Positions 42,308 to 52,014 of a DNA stretch of 64,000 nucleotides are shown piece after piece. The notes beneath the pieces are model-generated. The model worked only from the letters and a program-made list of their open reading frames with translations. It searched no databases and was not told the origin of the DNA. The DNA is from Klebsiella michiganensis (lineage in GTDB: Bacteria > Pseudomonadota > Gammaproteobacteria > Enterobacterales > Enterobacteriaceae): positions 1,984,001 to 2,048,000 of the forward strand of contig CP011077.1 of assembly GCA_000963575.1 (NCBI GenBank), in the 5' to 3' direction. Made by a program: the position numbers and the translations under genes. How positions within the stretch are numbered: the first letter of the stretch is position 1; each line of letters begins with the position of its first letter.

Positions 42308-43810
42308 ATGGAACACGTTGTTAACGTCGCTCAGGGTCAACTGAGCGGCGTCCTTCAGGGGGATATTGCGGTGTATCGCGGTATTCCCTTTGCCATGCCC
42401 CCCATTGGAAACCTGCGCTGGCGAGCGCCTCAGCCGCCTGAAAACTGGCAAGATATTCGGGTCGCGGATACTTTCGCTCCTGCCTGCTGGCAAAGCCTGG
42501 AATACTGTAAAGCCGTCGGCGGCGGCGACCCGGGGCAGTTCTCAGAAGACTGCCTTTACCTCAATATCTGGACACCCGCCCGGCGAGCAGACAAACCGTT
42601 GCCCGTCATGGTCTGGCTGCACGGAGGTGGCTACACCATCGGCGCGGGCTCTTTGCCGCCGTATGATGGCACCGCCCTGGCCTCACGCGGCGTTGTGTTA
42701 GTGACGGTGAATTACCGGCTCGGGCATCTGGGCTTTTTTGCTCACCCTGCGCTGGACGAAGAAAACCCTGATGGCCCAATCCATAATTTTGGCTTGCTCG
42801 ATCAGATAGCTGCGCTGAGATGGGTGAAAGAAAACATCGCGGCCTTTGGCGGAGATGCCGGCAACGTTACGCTATTTGGCGAGTCAGCAGGCGCTCGCAG
42901 CGTGCTGTCTCTGCTGGCGTCGCCTTTAGCCAGCGGCCTGTTCCACAAAGGCATTATACAAAGCGCCTATACGCTGCCGGATGTCGATCGCCGTCAAGCC
43001 TTGAAGCGCGGCGTGGCGGTTGCCGAACATTTTGGGCTGAAAAATGCGAATGCGGAGTCGCTGCGTTCCCTTCCCGCCAGTGAACTATGGGCGCTGGAAA
43101 CCCCGCTCAATATCGGGCCGACGCCGGTCAGCGGCGATATCGTTCTGCCTGACCCGATGCTGGACACGTTTTTTGCCGGGCGGCAGCACCGCATGCCGTT
43201 GATGGTGGGCAGCAACAGCGATGAGGCAAGCGTGCTGAGCTACTTCGGGATAGATCCCGCCGGACAGGTTGAGCTTCTGCGCCGGGAAAAGCGTCTTGGG
43301 CTGGGGCTTATCAAACTGCTGTATCCCGGCGTTAAAGGCGATGCTGAGCTGGGGCGTCAGGTATGCCGGGATATGGCCTTTACCACGCTGGGGTTTGTCG
43401 TGATGCAGGCGCAGCAGCGCGTCGGCCAGCCCTGCTGGCGTTATTATTTTGACTACGTGGCGGAGGCCGAGCGTGAAACTTACGCCCACGGGACATGGCA
43501 CGGCAACGAAGTCGCTTATGTCTTTAACACGCTGCAGCTTTCCCCGTCGGCCAGTGAATATGTGACTGAACGGGATCTGCAATTTGCCGCGCATATTGGC
43601 GATTATTGGGTTAGCTTCGCCCGCAGCGCCGGGGCGCACAGCAAAGCGTTACCGGGGCCGCTAAGCTGGCCTGCCAGCACCAAAGGGCGGGACCGCACGC
43701 TGCGGCTGGGCGTTCATCTGCGGGCGCAGTTTAAGGTAGAAAATCGCTTTATGCGGCTGAGAATGCAGTTATTTAAGCGAGTGATGAAACACCACGTCAG
43801 TCTGGACTGA
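42308..43810 (+). CDS. Type B carboxylesterase/lipase family protein
   Basis: A 500-residue alpha/beta-hydrolase of the type B carboxylesterase family. Visible are the early motif EDCLYLNIWTP (80-90), the oxyanion loop HGGG (105-108), nucleophile S193 in GESAG and the likely catalytic histidine H399 in HGNEVAYVF. There is no signal peptide, so it should be cytoplasmic. It starts 41 bases after ydcJ with an AAGGAA site, so it may share the ydcJ transcript. Its end overlaps the convergent LysR gene by 14 bases. E. coli has no such gene here. Confidence 0.9.
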   Translation: MEHVVNVAQGQLSGVLQGDIAVYRGIPFAMPPIGNLRWRAPQPPENWQDIRVADTFAPACWQSLEYCKAVGGGDPGQFSEDCLYLNIWTPARRADKPLPVMVWLHGGGYTIGAGSLPPYDGTALASRGVVLVTVNYRLGHLGFFAHPALDEENPDGPIHNFGLLDQIAALRWVKENIAAFGGDAGNVTLFGESAGARSVLSLLASPLASGLFHKGIIQSAYTLPDVDRRQALKRGVAVAEHFGLKNANAESLRSLPASELWALETPLNIGPTPVSGDIVLPDPMLDTFFAGRQHRMPLMVGSNSDEASVLSYFGIDPAGQVELLRREKRLGLGLIKLLYPGVKGDAELGRQVCRDMAFTTLGFVVMQAQQRVGQPCWRYYFDYVAEAERETYAHGTWHGNEVAYVFNTLQLSPSASEYVTERDLQFAAHIGDYWVSFARSAGAHSKALPGPLSWPASTKGRDRTLRLGVHLRAQFKVENRFMRLRMQLFKRVMKHHVSLD

Positions 43811-44651
43811 ATAACGCATTGCAAAAGGCTTCCAGCCCGGCGGCGCCTTCACTGCCGGGTTTCACCGCCAGGCGGTAAGCGGCGCCGGTTTTTACGCTAC
43901 CGGCAAAAGGCCGTACCAGCCGCCCGGTACGAAGATCCTCGGCCACCAGCGTTTCGTCCGCTATTGCAATGCCAAACCCCTGAATGGCGGCGCTGATCGC
44001 CAAATCCATTGTGTCAAAATGCTGATTTTTCAGCATCGTTTGCCACGGCGGGGAGGGGTTATCTGACAGCCATAATGACCAGTCGGTGCGATCGCGGGTC
44101 GGGTGCAAAAAGGTCAATCGCTCCCAGTTGCCTGGTTCTGGCGGCAGCAGGGCCTGGCTAATGACCGGCGTCAGTCTTTCTTCAAACAGCAGCGTACCGC
44201 TTCTGGCCTGCTGACCAAACACAATGGCGGCGTCAAACGGCTCGTTTTTGAAATTAACGCCGTGCTCTACCGTGGTCGTCAACGCCACCTGAATCTCCGG
44301 CATACGTTGCTCAAGCTGAATCAGTTTCGGCACCAGCCAGCGCATGGCGCAGGTTGGGGCTTTAAGACGAATAATCTCAGGCTTATGGCAGGCCCGGCCG
44401 GCCACGTCCAGCAGCGTGTTGAAAGCGCTCTGAAGGTCGGGCAGCAGGGCGCTGCCCTGTGGCGTAAGGCGTAACCCGCGGGCGTGGCGTTCAAAAAGCG
44501 CGAACCCCAGCCACTGTTCTAATGCGGCGATTTTACGGCTGACGGCTCCCTGGGTCAGGCAAAGTTCTTTTGCTGCTTTGGTGAGATTCAGGTGCCTGGC
44601 CGTGACCAGGAAAGCATCGAGAGTATTAAGAGGAAAATTACGCCGGGTCAT
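43797..44651 (-). CDS. LysR-family transcriptional regulator (GcvA-like)
   Basis: A 284-residue LysR regulator: N-terminal winged helix LTKAAKELCLTQGAVSRKIAALEQWLG (about residues 21-47), then an effector domain resembling GcvA/AmpR-type members (APTCAMRWLVPKLIQLEQRMPEIQV). The ATG at 44651 has a GGAGAG site. It is divergent from the aminotransferase gene 118 bases away, and convergent with the esterase gene, so it most likely regulates the aminotransferase and binding-protein genes. The inducer is unknown. Confidence 0.88.
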   Translation of the reverse strand: MTRRNFPLNTLDAFLVTARHLNLTKAAKELCLTQGAVSRKIAALEQWLGFALFERHARGLRLTPQGSALLPDLQSAFNTLLDVAGRACHKPEIIRLKAPTCAMRWLVPKLIQLEQRMPEIQVALTTTVEHGVNFKNEPFDAAIVFGQQARSGTLLFEERLTPVISQALLPPEPGNWERLTFLHPTRDRTDWSLWLSDNPSPPWQTMLKNQHFDTMDLAISAAIQGFGIAIADETLVAEDLRTGRLVRPFAGSVKTGAAYRLAVKPGSEGAAGLEAFCNALFSPD

Positions 44652-44769
44652 GATGCTCTCCGCTGAGCTATGCATTTTTTGCATGGCTATTATGACAACA
44701 ATTCGATTGTCGTGGCAATCGGGGCAAGATTGAATACTTATGCAAATCGCATCATGTTCAGGAGCCGCT

Positions 44770-45939
44770 ATGGCCATACAAACCCCGGTACAACAACGTT
44801 CAAAATTGCCGGACGTCGGAACCACGATTTTTACGGTGATCGGCCAGCTTTCCGCGCAGCACAAGGCGATAAATCTTTCTCAGGGTGCCCCCAATTTTCC
44901 CAGCGATCCGAAACTGGTGGCCGGCGTCACGAAAGCCATGCAGGAAGGGCATAACCAGTACGCCCCGATGACCGGTCTGGCATCCCTGAAGCAGCTTATC
45001 GCCGACAAGGTCGCGAATCTTTACGGCGCCGTGTATGACCCCGCAGACGAGGTTCTGATCACCGCCAGCGCAAGTGAAGGGCTTTATTCCGCTATCAGCG
45101 GCCTGGTACACCCTGGCGATGAAGTTATCTATTTTGAGCCTTCTTTCGACAGCTACGCGCCGATTGTCCGCCTGCAGGGGGCCAGGCCTGTGGCACTCAA
45201 GCTGAGCCTGCCGGATTTCACCGTTAACTGGGATGAAGTCCGGGCCGCCATCACGCCGCGCACGCGTATGATCATCGTTAACACGCCGCACAACCCAAGC
45301 GGGCAGGTCTTCAGCGCCCATGATCTGGAAATGCTGGCGGCATTAACCCGCCATACCGACATTGTGATCCTGTCCGATGAAGTGTACGAACACATCGTGT
45401 TTGACGGCAAAAAACATCACGGCATGGCGACGCATCCGCAGCTTGCCGAGCGAAGCGTGATTGTGTCGTCATTCGGTAAAACCTTCCACGTCACCGGCTG
45501 GCGCGTGGGTTATTGCCTGGCGCCGGCGGCGCTGATGGATGAAATCTGCAAGGTGCACCAATTCCTGATGTTCTCCGCCGATACGCCGATGCAGTACGCG
45601 TTCGCCGACTATATGAGCGATCCGCAAACTTATCTTTCTCTGGCGGCGTTTTATCAGCGTAAGCGTGATTTAATGCAGTCCTTACTGGCCGAATCGCCGT
45701 TTGAACTGTTGCCAGGCGGTGGCTCATTCTTCCTGCTGGCCCGCTTCGGGCACTTCAGCGATGAGTCCGACAGCGAGATGGTGAAGCGGTTAATCACCGA
45801 CTATGGCGTGGCGACAATTCCGCTCTCCGCGTTCTATACCGACGGTACCGACAACAAAATTATCCGGCTCTCATTTGCTAAAGATGAAGCCACATTACGG
45901 GCGGGCGCGCAGGCGCTGTGCCGGGTTAAGCCACGCTGA
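44770..45939 (+). CDS. YbdL-type methionine/aromatic aminotransferase
   Basis: A 389-residue class I PLP aminotransferase close to E. coli YbdL in length and sequence (AINLSQGAPNFPSDPKLV, NTPHNPSGQVF, SDEVYEHIVFDG). K237 in SSFGKTFHVTGWRVGY is the PLP lysine. YbdL transaminates methionine, histidine and phenylalanine. The ATG at 44770 has a CAGGAG site. It is followed after 12 bases by an amino-acid-binding protein gene and is probably co-transcribed with it under the divergent LysR regulator. In E. coli ybdL is elsewhere, so this may be a paralogue. Confidence 0.9.
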   Translation: MAIQTPVQQRSKLPDVGTTIFTVIGQLSAQHKAINLSQGAPNFPSDPKLVAGVTKAMQEGHNQYAPMTGLASLKQLIADKVANLYGAVYDPADEVLITASASEGLYSAISGLVHPGDEVIYFEPSFDSYAPIVRLQGARPVALKLSLPDFTVNWDEVRAAITPRTRMIIVNTPHNPSGQVFSAHDLEMLAALTRHTDIVILSDEVYEHIVFDGKKHHGMATHPQLAERSVIVSSFGKTFHVTGWRVGYCLAPAALMDEICKVHQFLMFSADTPMQYAFADYMSDPQTYLSLAAFYQRKRDLMQSLLAESPFELLPGGGSFFLLARFGHFSDESDSEMVKRLITDYGVATIPLSAFYTDGTDNKIIRLSFAKDEATLRAGAQALCRVKPR

Positions 45940-45951
45940 AAAGGGGTCATG

Positions 45952-46728
45952 ATGAAAAAAGTTTATGCGCTAAGTTTGCTTCTTGGGCTGTGTTCTTCGT
46001 TTTCTGCGTTGGCGGCCGGGGAACTGCGCTATGGCCTTGAGGCCGAATACCCTCCGTTTGAAAGTCGCAATAGCGCGGGCGAGCTGGAAGGGTTTGATGT
46101 CGAGCTGGGGAAAGCCATTTGTCAGGCCGCCAGCCTCAAATGTTCCTGGGTAGAAACGTCGTTCGATGCGCTGATCCCGGGGCTGGTGGCGAAGAAATTT
46201 GACGCCATCAACTCGGCAATGAACATCACCGAACAGCGGCGCAAAAGCATTGATTTCACTCAGCCAATCTACCGTATTCCGTCTCAACTGGTGGGTAAAG
46301 AAGGCAGCGGCCTTGAAGCCACGGCGGAAGGGCTGAAAGGCAAAACCATTGGCGTGCTTCAGGGCTCTATTCAGGAAACTTATGCCAAAGAGCACTGGGA
46401 AAAACAGGGCGTGAACGTCGTCTCCTACAAAGACCAGAACATGGCCTGGGCTGATTTACTGAATGGCCGTATTGATGCTTCGCTGGTGATGTCCGCTGCG
46501 GGCCAGGCAGGCTTCCTCAGCACGCCGCAGGGGAAAGGATTTGGCTTTATCGGCAAACCGGTGAGCGATGACACCATTCTCGGCAGCGGGATTGGTTTTG
46601 GTTTGCGTAAAGGTGACGCTGTCACTAAAAAAGAGCTGGATGCGGCCATTGATAAGGTAAAAGCCGACGGCACCGTGACCAAGCTCGCGCAGAAGTTCTT
46701 CCCGGGTATCGATGTCAGCGTGAAGTAA
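45952..46728 (+). CDS. Polar amino acid ABC transporter binding protein, no linked permease
   Basis: A 258-residue periplasmic binding protein of the Lys/Arg/Orn/His family (ArgT/HisJ/ArtJ). A signal peptide (about 1-21, LALG-type end SALA-AG) is followed by LRYGLEAEYPPFESRNSAGELEGFDVELGKAI and NITEQRRKSIDFTQPIY, which are family hallmarks. Two adjacent ATGs exist; the second (45952) has better spacing to the GGGG site. No permease or ATPase gene is nearby, so it must use a transporter encoded elsewhere. It is linked to an aminotransferase gene, suggesting uptake of the same amino acid. Confidence 0.9.
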   Translation: MKKVYALSLLLGLCSSFSALAAGELRYGLEAEYPPFESRNSAGELEGFDVELGKAICQAASLKCSWVETSFDALIPGLVAKKFDAINSAMNITEQRRKSIDFTQPIYRIPSQLVGKEGSGLEATAEGLKGKTIGVLQGSIQETYAKEHWEKQGVNVVSYKDQNMAWADLLNGRIDASLVMSAAGQAGFLSTPQGKGFGFIGKPVSDDTILGSGIGFGLRKGDAVTKKELDAAIDKVKADGTVTKLAQKFFPGIDVSVK

Positions 46729-46737
46729 CGTTTATCA

Positions 46738-46803
46738 GGGCTCGTCGGCAGGCAGGCTGACGGGCCTTTAGCTATTTTTTCGCCAGACAATGGCGAATTT
46801 TTC
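46738..46803 (+). terminator. Two successive hairpins before opgD
   Basis: GGCTCGTC/GACGGGCC followed by a T-rich run (46739-46780), then TTCGCCA/TGGCGAA followed by TTTTT (46779-46803). Together they end the aminotransferase-binding protein transcript. Confidence 0.7.
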
Positions 46804-46982
46804 GGTGATATCTGGTTTCCTGAAAAAAAACCTTCGTTCCTCCCTCAAACGCCTTCTCCGCCCATTGGATTCAATGTGAATTTTGTCTAGAGTGTGCGGT
46901 CGTACAGGTAGCAGTCTCTTGCCGCTGTTCTTCCCGTCGGGGAGAACGAAACACATCGACACATAAGGACGATTTCTCAGGC

Positions 46983-48638
46983 ATGAATCGCAGACGTTTT
47001 ATCCAGGCCTCTATGGCTCTTGCCGCTGCCTGCGGCACGCCAACCCTTGCCACGCTATTCTCCCGAAGCGCTTTTGCAGCCGAATCCGGCATTGCCGACG
47101 GGCACTCAACCGCCTTCGATTTTGCTGTACTTCAGGGTATGGCGCACGACCTGTCGAAAAAACCTTGGGGCGGTGCGCCGCGCGCGCTTCCCAACACGCT
47201 TGCTAACCTGACGCCTCAGGCTTACAACGCCATCCAGTACGACGCCGAACATTCGCTGTGGAACAACATCGACAACCGCCAGCTTGACGTGCAGTTCTTC
47301 CACGTTGGCATGGGGTTCCGCCGCCGCGTGCGAATGTTTTCGCTCGATTCCGCCACGCACCAGGCGCGTGAAATTCACTTCCGCCCGGAATTGTTTAACT
47401 ACAACAATGCCGGCGTAGACACCAAACAGCTCGAAGGCCAGACGGATCTCGGCTTTGCCGGCCTGAAAGTTTTCAAGGCACCGGAGTTGGCGCGTCGTGA
47501 CGTGGTCTCATTCCTTGGGGCGAGCTATTTCCGTGCCGTAGACAGCACATACCAGTACGGCCTTTCCGCGCGCGGTCTCGCGGTGGATACCTTCACCGAT
47601 ACGCCGGAAGAGTTCCCGGACTTCACCTCGTTCTGGTTTGAAACGCCGAAAGCTTCCGACACCACTTTCGTGGTTTACGCCTTGCTCGACAGCCCAAGCG
47701 TGACCGGCGCGTACAAATTTATTATCAGCTGCGAAGCCGAGCGCGTAGTGATGGAGGTGGACAACCACCTTTATGCCCGTAAAGACGTCAAACAACTGGG
47801 CATCGCGCCGATGACCAGCATGTTTGCCTGCGGCACCAACGAACGCCGGACCTGCGACACCATTCACCCGCAAATTCACGACTCCGACCGCCTGGCCATG
47901 TGGCGCGGTAACGGGGAGTGGATTTGCCGCCCGCTGAACAATCCGCAGAAACTTCAGTTCAACGCCTTTATGGACGAGAACCCGAAAGGCTTTGGCCTGC
48001 TGCAGCTGGATCACGACTTTGCCAGCTACCAGGACATCATGGGCTGGTACAACAAACGTCCGAGCCTGTGGGTTGAGCCGCGTAACAAATGGGGCAAAGG
48101 CACCGTAGGCCTGATGGAAATCCCGACCACCGGTGAAACGCTCGATAATATCGTCTGCTTCTGGCAGCCGGCAAAACCGGTCAAAGCCGGGGATGAGTTC
48201 GAGTTTAAATACCGTCTCTACTGGAGCGGCCTGCCGCCGGTGACGACGGATCTGGCCCGCGTTTACGCCACCCGTACCGGCATGGGCAGCTTCCCGGAAG
48301 GCTGGGCACCGGGGGAACACTTCCCGGAAAAATGGTCCCGCCGTTTTGCCATTGACTTTATCGGGGGCGATTTGAAGGCCGCCGCGCCGAAGGGGATTGA
48401 GCCGGTTATTACGCTCTCCAACGGTGAAGCGAAGCAGATAGAGATCCTCTACGTCGAACCGTTTGATGGCTACCGCATTCTGTTTGACTGGTATCCGACC
48501 AACGACTCCACCGACCCGGTCGAGATGCGCATGTTCCTGCGCTGCCAGGGCAAAGCCATCAGTGAAACCTGGCTTTACCAGTACTTCCCGCCGCCGCCGG
48601 ACAAACGTAAATACGTCGACGACCGCGAAATGCGCTAA
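46983..48638 (+). CDS. opgD: OpgD, osmoregulated periplasmic glucan biosynthesis protein
   Basis: A 551-residue periplasmic protein controlling the backbone structure of osmoregulated glucans; OpgD family, paralogous to OpgG. The twin-arginine signal MNRRRFIQASMALAAACG (cut after ...SRSAFA) shows Tat export. FDFAVLQGMAHDLSKKPWGG, YNAIQYDAEHSLW and the end YQYFPPPPDKRKYVDDREMR match E. coli OpgD. It is transcribed alone with its own terminator. E. coli ydcH, which follows opgD there, is missing here. Confidence 0.97.
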   Translation: MNRRRFIQASMALAAACGTPTLATLFSRSAFAAESGIADGHSTAFDFAVLQGMAHDLSKKPWGGAPRALPNTLANLTPQAYNAIQYDAEHSLWNNIDNRQLDVQFFHVGMGFRRRVRMFSLDSATHQAREIHFRPELFNYNNAGVDTKQLEGQTDLGFAGLKVFKAPELARRDVVSFLGASYFRAVDSTYQYGLSARGLAVDTFTDTPEEFPDFTSFWFETPKASDTTFVVYALLDSPSVTGAYKFIISCEAERVVMEVDNHLYARKDVKQLGIAPMTSMFACGTNERRTCDTIHPQIHDSDRLAMWRGNGEWICRPLNNPQKLQFNAFMDENPKGFGLLQLDHDFASYQDIMGWYNKRPSLWVEPRNKWGKGTVGLMEIPTTGETLDNIVCFWQPAKPVKAGDEFEFKYRLYWSGLPPVTTDLARVYATRTGMGSFPEGWAPGEHFPEKWSRRFAIDFIGGDLKAAAPKGIEPVITLSNGEAKQIEILYVEPFDGYRILFDWYPTNDSTDPVEMRMFLRCQGKAISETWLYQYFPPPPDKRKYVDDREMR

Positions 48639-48644
48639 TCATCC

Positions 48645-48679
48645 AGCCCCGCCGTGTAAAAGCCGCGGGGCTTTTTTTT
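48645..48679 (+). terminator. Terminator after opgD
   Basis: AGCCCCGC/GCGGGGCT stem with a 12-base loop and a run of eight T. Confidence 0.85.
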
Positions 48680-48833
48680 ATGCCCGTTTCACCATCTCAT
48701 TCTCTTATTGCATAAATACTCTTTCATAATGAATTTCTATATATTTACTTTTGGCGGTGTTTTAAATCTCGTGCGCTGAGCCAAAAAAGTGACATAAGAT
48801 GACTGTCACCTGGTAACAAAACGGGAGTCGCGT

Positions 48834-49388
48834 GTGGAACAGCAGCAGAAATGGCAGGATGAGGTAATCGCAGTTAATGATGATATAGAGCTGCATTCGG
48901 TGAACGAGCGGTTCGTTGGGGACGTTTTTGCCCTGGTTCAACGCAACAAAAGCTGGCTGCAAAAGGCGATGAACTGGCCGCAGTATGTTGTTTCCGAGGA
49001 CGACACCCGCAAAACGTTGCAGGGGAACTATGTTCTCCATCATAAGGGCTACGCGAAGATGTTTATGATCCTCTATCGCGGCGAGCTGGCGGGCGTCTTT
49101 TCCTTTAACCAGATAGTCCCGACTGACAAGACGGCCTACATTGGCTACTGGCTAAGCGAGGACAGGCAGGGGAAGGGGATCGTTTCCGCCGTGATTGAAG
49201 CGGCCATCGGCAAGTACGCTGGGGAAGGGACGGTGCGTCGATTCGTCATCAAATGCATCGTCACTAATCGGGCCAGCAACCGGGTGGCGCAGCGCAACGG
49301 TTTCACCCTTGAGGGCTGCCTGAAGCAGGCCGAATTCCTGAATGACGAGTTCCACGACCAGAATATTTACGGGCGCATTGCTGACTAA
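48834..49388 (+). CDS. rimL: RimL, ribosomal protein L7/L12 N-acetyltransferase
   Basis: A 184-residue GNAT enzyme that acetylates the N-terminal serine of L12 to give L7. It closely resembles E. coli RimL (NWPQYVVSEDDTRKTLQGN, HKGYAKMFMI, GFTLEGCLKQAEFLNDEF). The acetyl-CoA motif is GYWLSEDRQGKGIVS. The start is GTG at 48834 with a GGGAG site; the N-terminus is a few residues longer than in E. coli. The stop overlaps that of ydcK by 4 bases. Confidence 0.94.
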   Translation: MEQQQKWQDEVIAVNDDIELHSVNERFVGDVFALVQRNKSWLQKAMNWPQYVVSEDDTRKTLQGNYVLHHKGYAKMFMILYRGELAGVFSFNQIVPTDKTAYIGYWLSEDRQGKGIVSAVIEAAIGKYAGEGTVRRFVIKCIVTNRASNRVAQRNGFTLEGCLKQAEFLNDEFHDQNIYGRIAD

Positions 49389-50311
49389 AATATTCCGTAA
49401 AACGGCGTGCGGGTGATCCGCTGCGCACCGTTAATATCCTTCATGCCGCGAAGATGAATCAGTTCGCCGTCAAAACCTTCCACCGTCGCCTCGTCATAAA
49501 TCTGAACGTTGTTTTCTATAAGCACGTTGCCCATCACTTTCGCCTGCCCGTAGACCCGCACATTGTTGTCCAGCAGAACCGGGCCGCCGATAAGCGCTGC
49601 ATTACCGTAAACCTGAACGCGGTGCTTCAGTACGCAATCCCCTTCAATGATGGCATTGCCGTATACTCTGGAGGAGTAGCGGATGGTCGGGATCTGGCTG
49701 TCACCGCTGCCGGCAATGATGCGGGCGTTGCCGGAGATCTGAGCGCAGTCGCAAACCCAGACATTGTTCTCTGCATTGCCTTCGATAATCGCGTTATCGA
49801 AAATGGCCGAACGGTGTTCGACAAAGGCATTGTTCACGCGCGCGTGGCCGTAGATTTGGGCCTGATGAACGATACGTGAGGCGCGGACCGTGGCGCTCCC
49901 GTAGATTTGCAGCCGCATTTCACTATCTTCGGTCAGCCCCAGCACGGCAATCACCTGGCTTTGCTGCAGCACGCGGGCCGAGCCGTGGATGGAGCATTCG
50001 CCGCTGATGCGGGAGTCCTCGACCTGTGCGTGGCCGCCAACTTTTGCGCGATGGCAGATTTCAGACTCGCCACGGACTGTCGCATTATCTTCGATTTGTG
50101 CCTTGTTCCAGACCAGGGCGCCAGGCTCAAGCCAGCAGGTTCCCGAGTGGCTCAGGTTCGCTTCTTCTTCAATCCAGCCGCCGTATTGTCCGGCCTCGAC
50201 GTCGCCAAACGCGTAAAGCGCCTCAGTTTGCCAGAGCCGAACTTGCCGCTGTTCGCCATCATGCTGATAATCATGAAGCCGCGAAATGTCGGTTAGCCGG
50301 TATTTTTTCAT
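49385..50311 (-). CDS. ydcK: YdcK, left-handed beta-helix (hexapeptide) protein
   Basis: A 308-residue protein built mainly of hexapeptide repeats (for instance VYGNAIIEG, VQVYGNAALIGG, VRVYGQAKVMGN), giving a left-handed parallel beta-helix as in LpxA-type acyltransferases. It begins MKKYRLTDISRLHDY. No catalytic histidine could be assigned; its function is unknown, although it is annotated as a putative acetyltransferase. The ATG at 50311 is preferred over a longer reading beginning in the divergent tehA promoter. Confidence 0.92.
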   Translation of the reverse strand: MKKYRLTDISRLHDYQHDGEQRQVRLWQTEALYAFGDVEAGQYGGWIEEEANLSHSGTCWLEPGALVWNKAQIEDNATVRGESEICHRAKVGGHAQVEDSRISGECSIHGSARVLQQSQVIAVLGLTEDSEMRLQIYGSATVRASRIVHQAQIYGHARVNNAFVEHRSAIFDNAIIEGNAENNVWVCDCAQISGNARIIAGSGDSQIPTIRYSSRVYGNAIIEGDCVLKHRVQVYGNAALIGGPVLLDNNVRVYGQAKVMGNVLIENNVQIYDEATVEGFDGELIHLRGMKDINGAQRITRTPFYGIF

Positions 50312-50424
50312 CGCTGTTTCTCGCTGTGCATTGATGATAAACGTAGCAGGTAATTCACCGATGTAGCGTTTGACGGCGCAATCGCATAAAATGCATTTAA
50401 AATACATTTTAAAAAATAAACAAA

Positions 50425-51417
50425 ATGAATAAACCGAACGCCGGCAGCTTTATCAACCTTCCCGCAGGCTACTTTGGCATGGTGCTGGGTATCATCGGGA
50501 TGGGATTTGCCTGGCGCTATGCCGCTACTCTTTGGCCGGTACCGTCGTTTATCGGAGAGGCGCTGGTGGCGTTGGCGGGTGGTATTTGGCTGCTGCTGGC
50601 GTTAGCTTTTCTGACGCGCCTGCTGCGTTACCCTCACAGCGTTTTTGCAGAAATCCATCATCCTTTAATGAGCAGTTTTGTAAGCCTGTTCCCGGCGACA
50701 ACCATGCTGGTAGCTATCGGCGTGGTGCCTTATCTGCGTTCGCTTGCCGCAGTGATGTTTGGTTTTGGCGCCGCGGTGCAGCTTTGTTATGCCGCCTGGC
50801 AATCGGCCGGATTATGGCGGGGAACGCACCCGCAGGATGCCACAACCCCGGGGCTCTATTTGCCTACCGTTGCCAATAATTTTATCAGCGCCATGGCCTG
50901 CGGCGCGCTGGGTTATCACGACCTGGGGATCTTGTTCCTTGGGGCCGGCGTTTTTTCCTGGCTCAGCCTGGAACCGGCAATTTTGCACCGTATGCGCAGT
51001 GCCGGGGAACTGCCCACGCCGGTTCGTACCTCGCTGGGCATTCAGCTTGCCCCCGCGCTGGTGGCCTGCAGCGCTTACCTTGCCGTCAACGGCGGCACGA
51101 CGGACTTTTTTGCCAAAATGCTGTTTGGCTACGGCCTGCTGCAACTGCTCTTCATGCTGCGCTTAATGCCCTGGTATCTGGCGCAGCCGTTCAATGCCTC
51201 CTTCTGGAGTTTCTCATTTGGTATCTCTGCCCTGGCCACCACGGCGCTCCATCTGAGCGCGGGTAGCGGAGACGGCCTGTTTCAGGCCATTGCCATACCG
51301 CTTTTTATTTTTACTAATGTGATTATCGGCCTGCTGCTGGGGCGTACTTTTATCCTGCTCATGCAGGGGAAACTGATTTTGCGCACCGCCCGGCCAGAAA
51401 AAAAGGATCCGTCATGA
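50425..51417 (+). CDS. tehA: TehA, tellurite resistance / SLAC1-type anion channel
   Basis: A 330-residue membrane protein with ten helices, matching E. coli TehA (SFINLPAGYFGMVLGIIGMGFAWRYA at the start). It belongs to the SLAC1 channel family with a fivefold pore of paired helices. Overexpression with TehB gives tellurite resistance in E. coli. It is divergent from ydcK and overlaps tehB by four bases (ATGA), so the two are translationally coupled. Confidence 0.96.
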   Translation: MNKPNAGSFINLPAGYFGMVLGIIGMGFAWRYAATLWPVPSFIGEALVALAGGIWLLLALAFLTRLLRYPHSVFAEIHHPLMSSFVSLFPATTMLVAIGVVPYLRSLAAVMFGFGAAVQLCYAAWQSAGLWRGTHPQDATTPGLYLPTVANNFISAMACGALGYHDLGILFLGAGVFSWLSLEPAILHRMRSAGELPTPVRTSLGIQLAPALVACSAYLAVNGGTTDFFAKMLFGYGLLQLLFMLRLMPWYLAQPFNASFWSFSFGISALATTALHLSAGSGDGLFQAIAIPLFIFTNVIIGLLLGRTFILLMQGKLILRTARPEKKDPS

Positions 51418-52007
51418 CCGAGAAGTCTGAAAGCTACTACAGCGAAAAATATGGCTTAACCGCCACCCATTCTGACGTGCTGAACGCCGTGAAGTACGTG
51501 GCGCCTGGCAAAACGCTGGATCTTGGCTGCGGCGGCGGGCGCAACAGCCTGTACCTGAACCAGAAAGGGTTCGACGTCACCGCCTGGGATAAAAACCCGA
51601 TGAGCATTGCCAGGCTAAATCAGATAATCGACGCGGAAGGGCTGAAAAACATCGTCACCGCTGAGGTTGACCTTAACCAACTGAGCTTTGACGGTGAGTA
51701 TGACTTTATTCTCTCCACCGTGGTGATGATGTTCCTTGAGCGCGGCACGATTCCGGGGCTTATCGCCAATATGCAGCGCTGTACCAAACCCGGCGGCTAC
51801 AACCTGATTGTGGCGGCAATGGATACCGAGGATTTCCCGTGCACGGTGGGCTTCCCGTTTGCCTTTAAAGAGGGTGAACTGCGCAACTATTTTGAAGGTT
51901 GGGAGCTGATTAAGTACAACGAGGACGTGGGGCAATTGCACAAGACCGATGAGAACGGCAACCGCATTAAACTGCGCTTTGCCACGATGCTGGCGCGGAA
52001 AAAGTAA
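51414..52007 (+). CDS. tehB: TehB, SAM-dependent tellurite methyltransferase
   Basis: A 197-residue methyltransferase with SAM motif TLDLGCGGGRNSLYLNQKG (about residues 35-53) and the conserved LSTVVMMFLE and VAAMDTEDFPCTVGFPFAFKEGELR. It detoxifies tellurite with TehA. It matches the E. coli protein in length and starts inside the last codons of tehA. REP-like palindromes follow its stop. Confidence 0.97.
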   Translation: MTEKSESYYSEKYGLTATHSDVLNAVKYVAPGKTLDLGCGGGRNSLYLNQKGFDVTAWDKNPMSIARLNQIIDAEGLKNIVTAEVDLNQLSFDGEYDFILSTVVMMFLERGTIPGLIANMQRCTKPGGYNLIVAAMDTEDFPCTVGFPFAFKEGELRNYFEGWELIKYNEDVGQLHKTDENGNRIKLRFATMLARKK

Positions 52008-52014
52008 AGGTTAA

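Noticed and set aside
47508..48320. 270-codon open frame opposite opgD
   Set aside because: Antisense shadow of opgD with no recognisable domain or ribosome-binding site.
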